From SZUA-451 sp034721895 (GTDB taxonomy: Bacteria; Campylobacterota; Campylobacteria; Campylobacterales; Sulfurovaceae): a DNA stretch of 64,000 nucleotides. The notes under the pieces are model-generated. The model searched no databases, was not told where the DNA came from, and saw only the letters and a program-made list of their open reading frames with translations. Every line of letters begins with the position of its first letter. Position 1 is the first letter of the stretch. The DNA is taken from contig JAYEND010000099.1 in the NCBI GenBank assembly GCA_034721895.1, positions 1 to 64,000 on the forward strand, written 5' to 3'. A program made the position numbers and the translations under genes. Below are positions 62,228 to 64,000 of this stretch, in pieces.

Positions 62228-64000
62228 CTATATCTTCAGTTTGTATATTTTCGTCATTGGATCCAAAATAACCGGTTCAAAAAGATTCTGATCATACTTT
62301 TCCAAAACAAACATTTGGATAAAAAGCGAATTGAGATAGGACTCATCCATTATAAGAAACGTACGATAACTGCTCATATAGATGACAGAGAGTCTGCCTG
62401 AGGGATTCAGTGTTGCCTGATCAACCTTGACTTTACCCTCTTTGGTATATCCCACAGTGATATACTTGCCGATATCTACTTTTTCGCTGCCTATCTGCAG
62501 TTTGTTCTCTTTTGTCAACAATGCAAGATTCTGCCCCAACAATATGACATCTTTCTCTTGTTTAAAATACTGAGTCGAATAGAAAAACGGTTTACTCAAA
62601 GCCTTCCCTGTATTCAAATCCAGATTGCTGAAAAGTTTGACCGTAGGAAGGATGCGCATCATACGCCAGGGAAAATAGAGATAGACATCTCTTGTCTTGG
62701 GGGGCATTGCAACATCACCATAGCGCAGTTCATCGAGATAATCATTCACATTGACCTGCTCTGCTGTATTGTTCTTGAAGAGCGTATCTGTAATAAGTTG
62801 ATAATTCGAAGACACATATCCTTCTACTGCCAACCGTGAAAGACGCGCAGCCTCCAAAGGTGATGATGTCAGCATGATCTCCGAAACGATAAAGTTGTCA
62901 TTATTGTGCTTACCACCGTCGATCAGAGTATTCTTATCCGCATAATACCAGATGGGATATCCATAATCCCACCAAGTCACCACATAGTCTTTTGAGGATG
63001 AGTTGGCTTTGAGTTTGTCCAGAACCGTTACTTCCTGCTTATTGAGAACTGTCGGGACTTTATATCCGATAATATGGGCAATATTCGGATAAATCATCAC
63101 TGCTGTAAAAGACGCCAATACAAGATAATAAATTCTTCTGTCCTGTGCATAGGAAGCAATAATATGAAAAAGATAAACGGCACTGATAGCTGCCATAGGT
63201 ACCGCATAGACGGTGAAACGCAATCCGCCCACCAAAGAGAAGAGGCCGATCCCGATCAGCGGCAATGCCAAAATAAACTCTTTGTGTCTTATCACCAGGA
63301 CCACATATCCTGCAAGCGCCAGCAACACGCCCCATACCGAGCCTGAGATGCGATTGGCCATCACATCAAAAGGAATGATCCCCGCTTCGCGTATCGTCTG
63401 GGAAACCTGAAGAAATTTCAACCCCTGGTCCACAGTCCCCCGTTCAAAATAGTTGGCAATTTTAGCAAGGACAAGTCCATGCACATTACCGGTATAGAGA
63501 AAAATCGGTACCAGAACTACTGAACCGTAAATTGCCTGCTTGGCTGTGATCATCTTTTTTTCTAATGCCAAATAGACCAGGACGATAGCCAAAAACTGGC
63601 CCCAAAAGTTAAAATGTATCAATCCGATGGTGATCAACAAAATAGAGCGATAGGTAAAGTCATCTTTGCGATGAAAGAGAATCATATAGCCCATATAGAG
63701 CAGCCCCATCGCATAGACGATCGTACGTCCCTGGTCATACAAAAACGGATAGATCAGAAAGGCGAGCGCACTGAGTAGTGCATAGATCCTCTTTTCTGTT
63801 TTGATCGTTGCCAGCAAAAAGTAGAGGATAAACATCGGTGCCATGGCCGAAAACATATCCGTATCAAAATAGCCTATCATCGTACGGTTATAATAACTCC
63901 AGGCAATAGAACCCAAAAGAGCAGCAAAAAAGCCAACCTGAATCATCCCAAAAAGACGCCCTATCAAAATCATAGGGATCACAACCAAACTCGAGATGAT
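62228..64000 (-). CDS. pglB: N-oligosaccharyltransferase PglB (STT3 family), N-terminus outside window
   Basis: 591 codons visible; the start lies beyond the right edge. The multi-span N-terminal part contains GYFDTDMFSAM with the DxD-like metal motif. The periplasmic domain has the STT3 signature VVTWWDYGYPIWYYADKNTL, which binds the +2 Ser/Thr of the N-x-S/T sequon, and IMDESYLNSLFIQMFVLEKYD near the C terminus as in Campylobacter PglB. It transfers a lipid-linked glycan to Asn of periplasmic proteins. The gene converges exactly on the WecA-like transferase. Confidence 0.93.
   Translation of the reverse strand: MISSLVVIPMILIGRLFGMIQVGFFAALLGSIAWSYYNRTMIGYFDTDMFSAMAPMFILYFLLATIKTEKRIYALLSALAFLIYPFLYDQGRTIVYAMGLLYMGYMILFHRKDDFTYRSILLITIGLIHFNFWGQFLAIVLVYLALEKKMITAKQAIYGSVVLVPIFLYTGNVHGLVLAKIANYFERGTVDQGLKFLQVSQTIREAGIIPFDVMANRISGSVWGVLLALAGYVVLVIRHKEFILALPLIGIGLFSLVGGLRFTVYAVPMAAISAVYLFHIIASYAQDRRIYYLVLASFTAVMIYPNIAHIIGYKVPTVLNKQEVTVLDKLKANSSSKDYVVTWWDYGYPIWYYADKNTLIDGGKHNNDNFIVSEIMLTSSPLEAARLSRLAVEGYVSSNYQLITDTLFKNNTAEQVNVNDYLDELRYGDVAMPPKTRDVYLYFPWRMMRILPTVKLFSNLDLNTGKALSKPFFYSTQYFKQEKDVILLGQNLALLTKENKLQIGSEKVDIGKYITVGYTKEGKVKVDQATLNPSGRLSVIYMSSYRTFLIMDESYLNSLFIQMFVLEKYDQNLFEPVILDPMTKIYKLKI

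Overview
The window looks like part of the chromosome of a Campylobacterota (former Epsilonproteobacteria) member, most like the Sulfurovum/Sulfurimonas group. The evidence is MqnA of the futalosine menaquinone route, a PglB/STT3 oligosaccharyltransferase, a ModE-type molybdate regulon, separate rpoB and rpoC that overlap by 8 nt (fused in Helicobacter and Wolinella), a Mfr/Tfr-like SdhAB pair, and moderate-to-low G+C with many hairpin-rich intergenic spacers. The assignment is inference from gene content; no 16S rRNA is present.

Layout. 1-5 kb: edge of a VapB-type antitoxin gene, thpR, a hairpin-rich repeat block, thiG, purN, nnr, rpsU. 4.9-10 kb: purT, a YciA-like thioesterase, a 2-hydroxyacid dehydrogenase and an unusual sdhA-sdhB pair. 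10-18 kb: a PA2778/PA2779-type lipoprotein pair, a LysR regulator, then modE and an operon porin-modA-mop-modB-modC with two candidate ModE boxes. 18-30 kb: leuC, an RqcH-like protein, cdsA-dxr, an RBBP9-like hydrolase, tsaD, gyrB, a degenerate GGDEF-EAL protein, queF, a stand-alone HTH protein and a DUF2853 protein. 30-47.6 kb, minus strand: a translation/transcription super-cluster reading four tRNAs-tuf-rpmG-tRNA-Trp-secE-nusG-rplK-rplA-rplJ-rplL-rpoB-rpoC, then rpsL-rpsG-fusA. A perfect-consensus sigma70 promoter precedes the tRNAs. 47.7-64 kb: gap, yaaA, small ORFs, a SUI1-like factor, SagB-like/DUF309, a periplasmic DUF255 protein, DksA-like, an S24 repressor, moeA-moaE-moaD, mqnA, dcd, accB with a broken accC stub, gltX, comEA-like, a WecA-like transferase and the 3' part of pglB.

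Genes that fit together: molybdate uptake (12.5-17.6 kb) and molybdopterin assembly (55.3-57.2 kb) serve molybdoenzymes. cdsA/dxr, the WecA-like transferase and pglB serve lipid, isoprenoid and glycan work. The 30-47.6 kb block is core gene expression.

The least expected signals are non-coding. At least three intergenic spacers, probably four or five, carry one composite element: 7-bp tandem repeats around an ATTGC...GCAAT hairpin. Two genes just downstream (hydrolase, tsaD) have start codons at the tip of perfect palindromes whose 5' arm holds the Shine-Dalgarno and is the exact reverse complement of the first codons. A second family of inverted repeats with co-varying arms sits at 54.3 and 56.5 kb.
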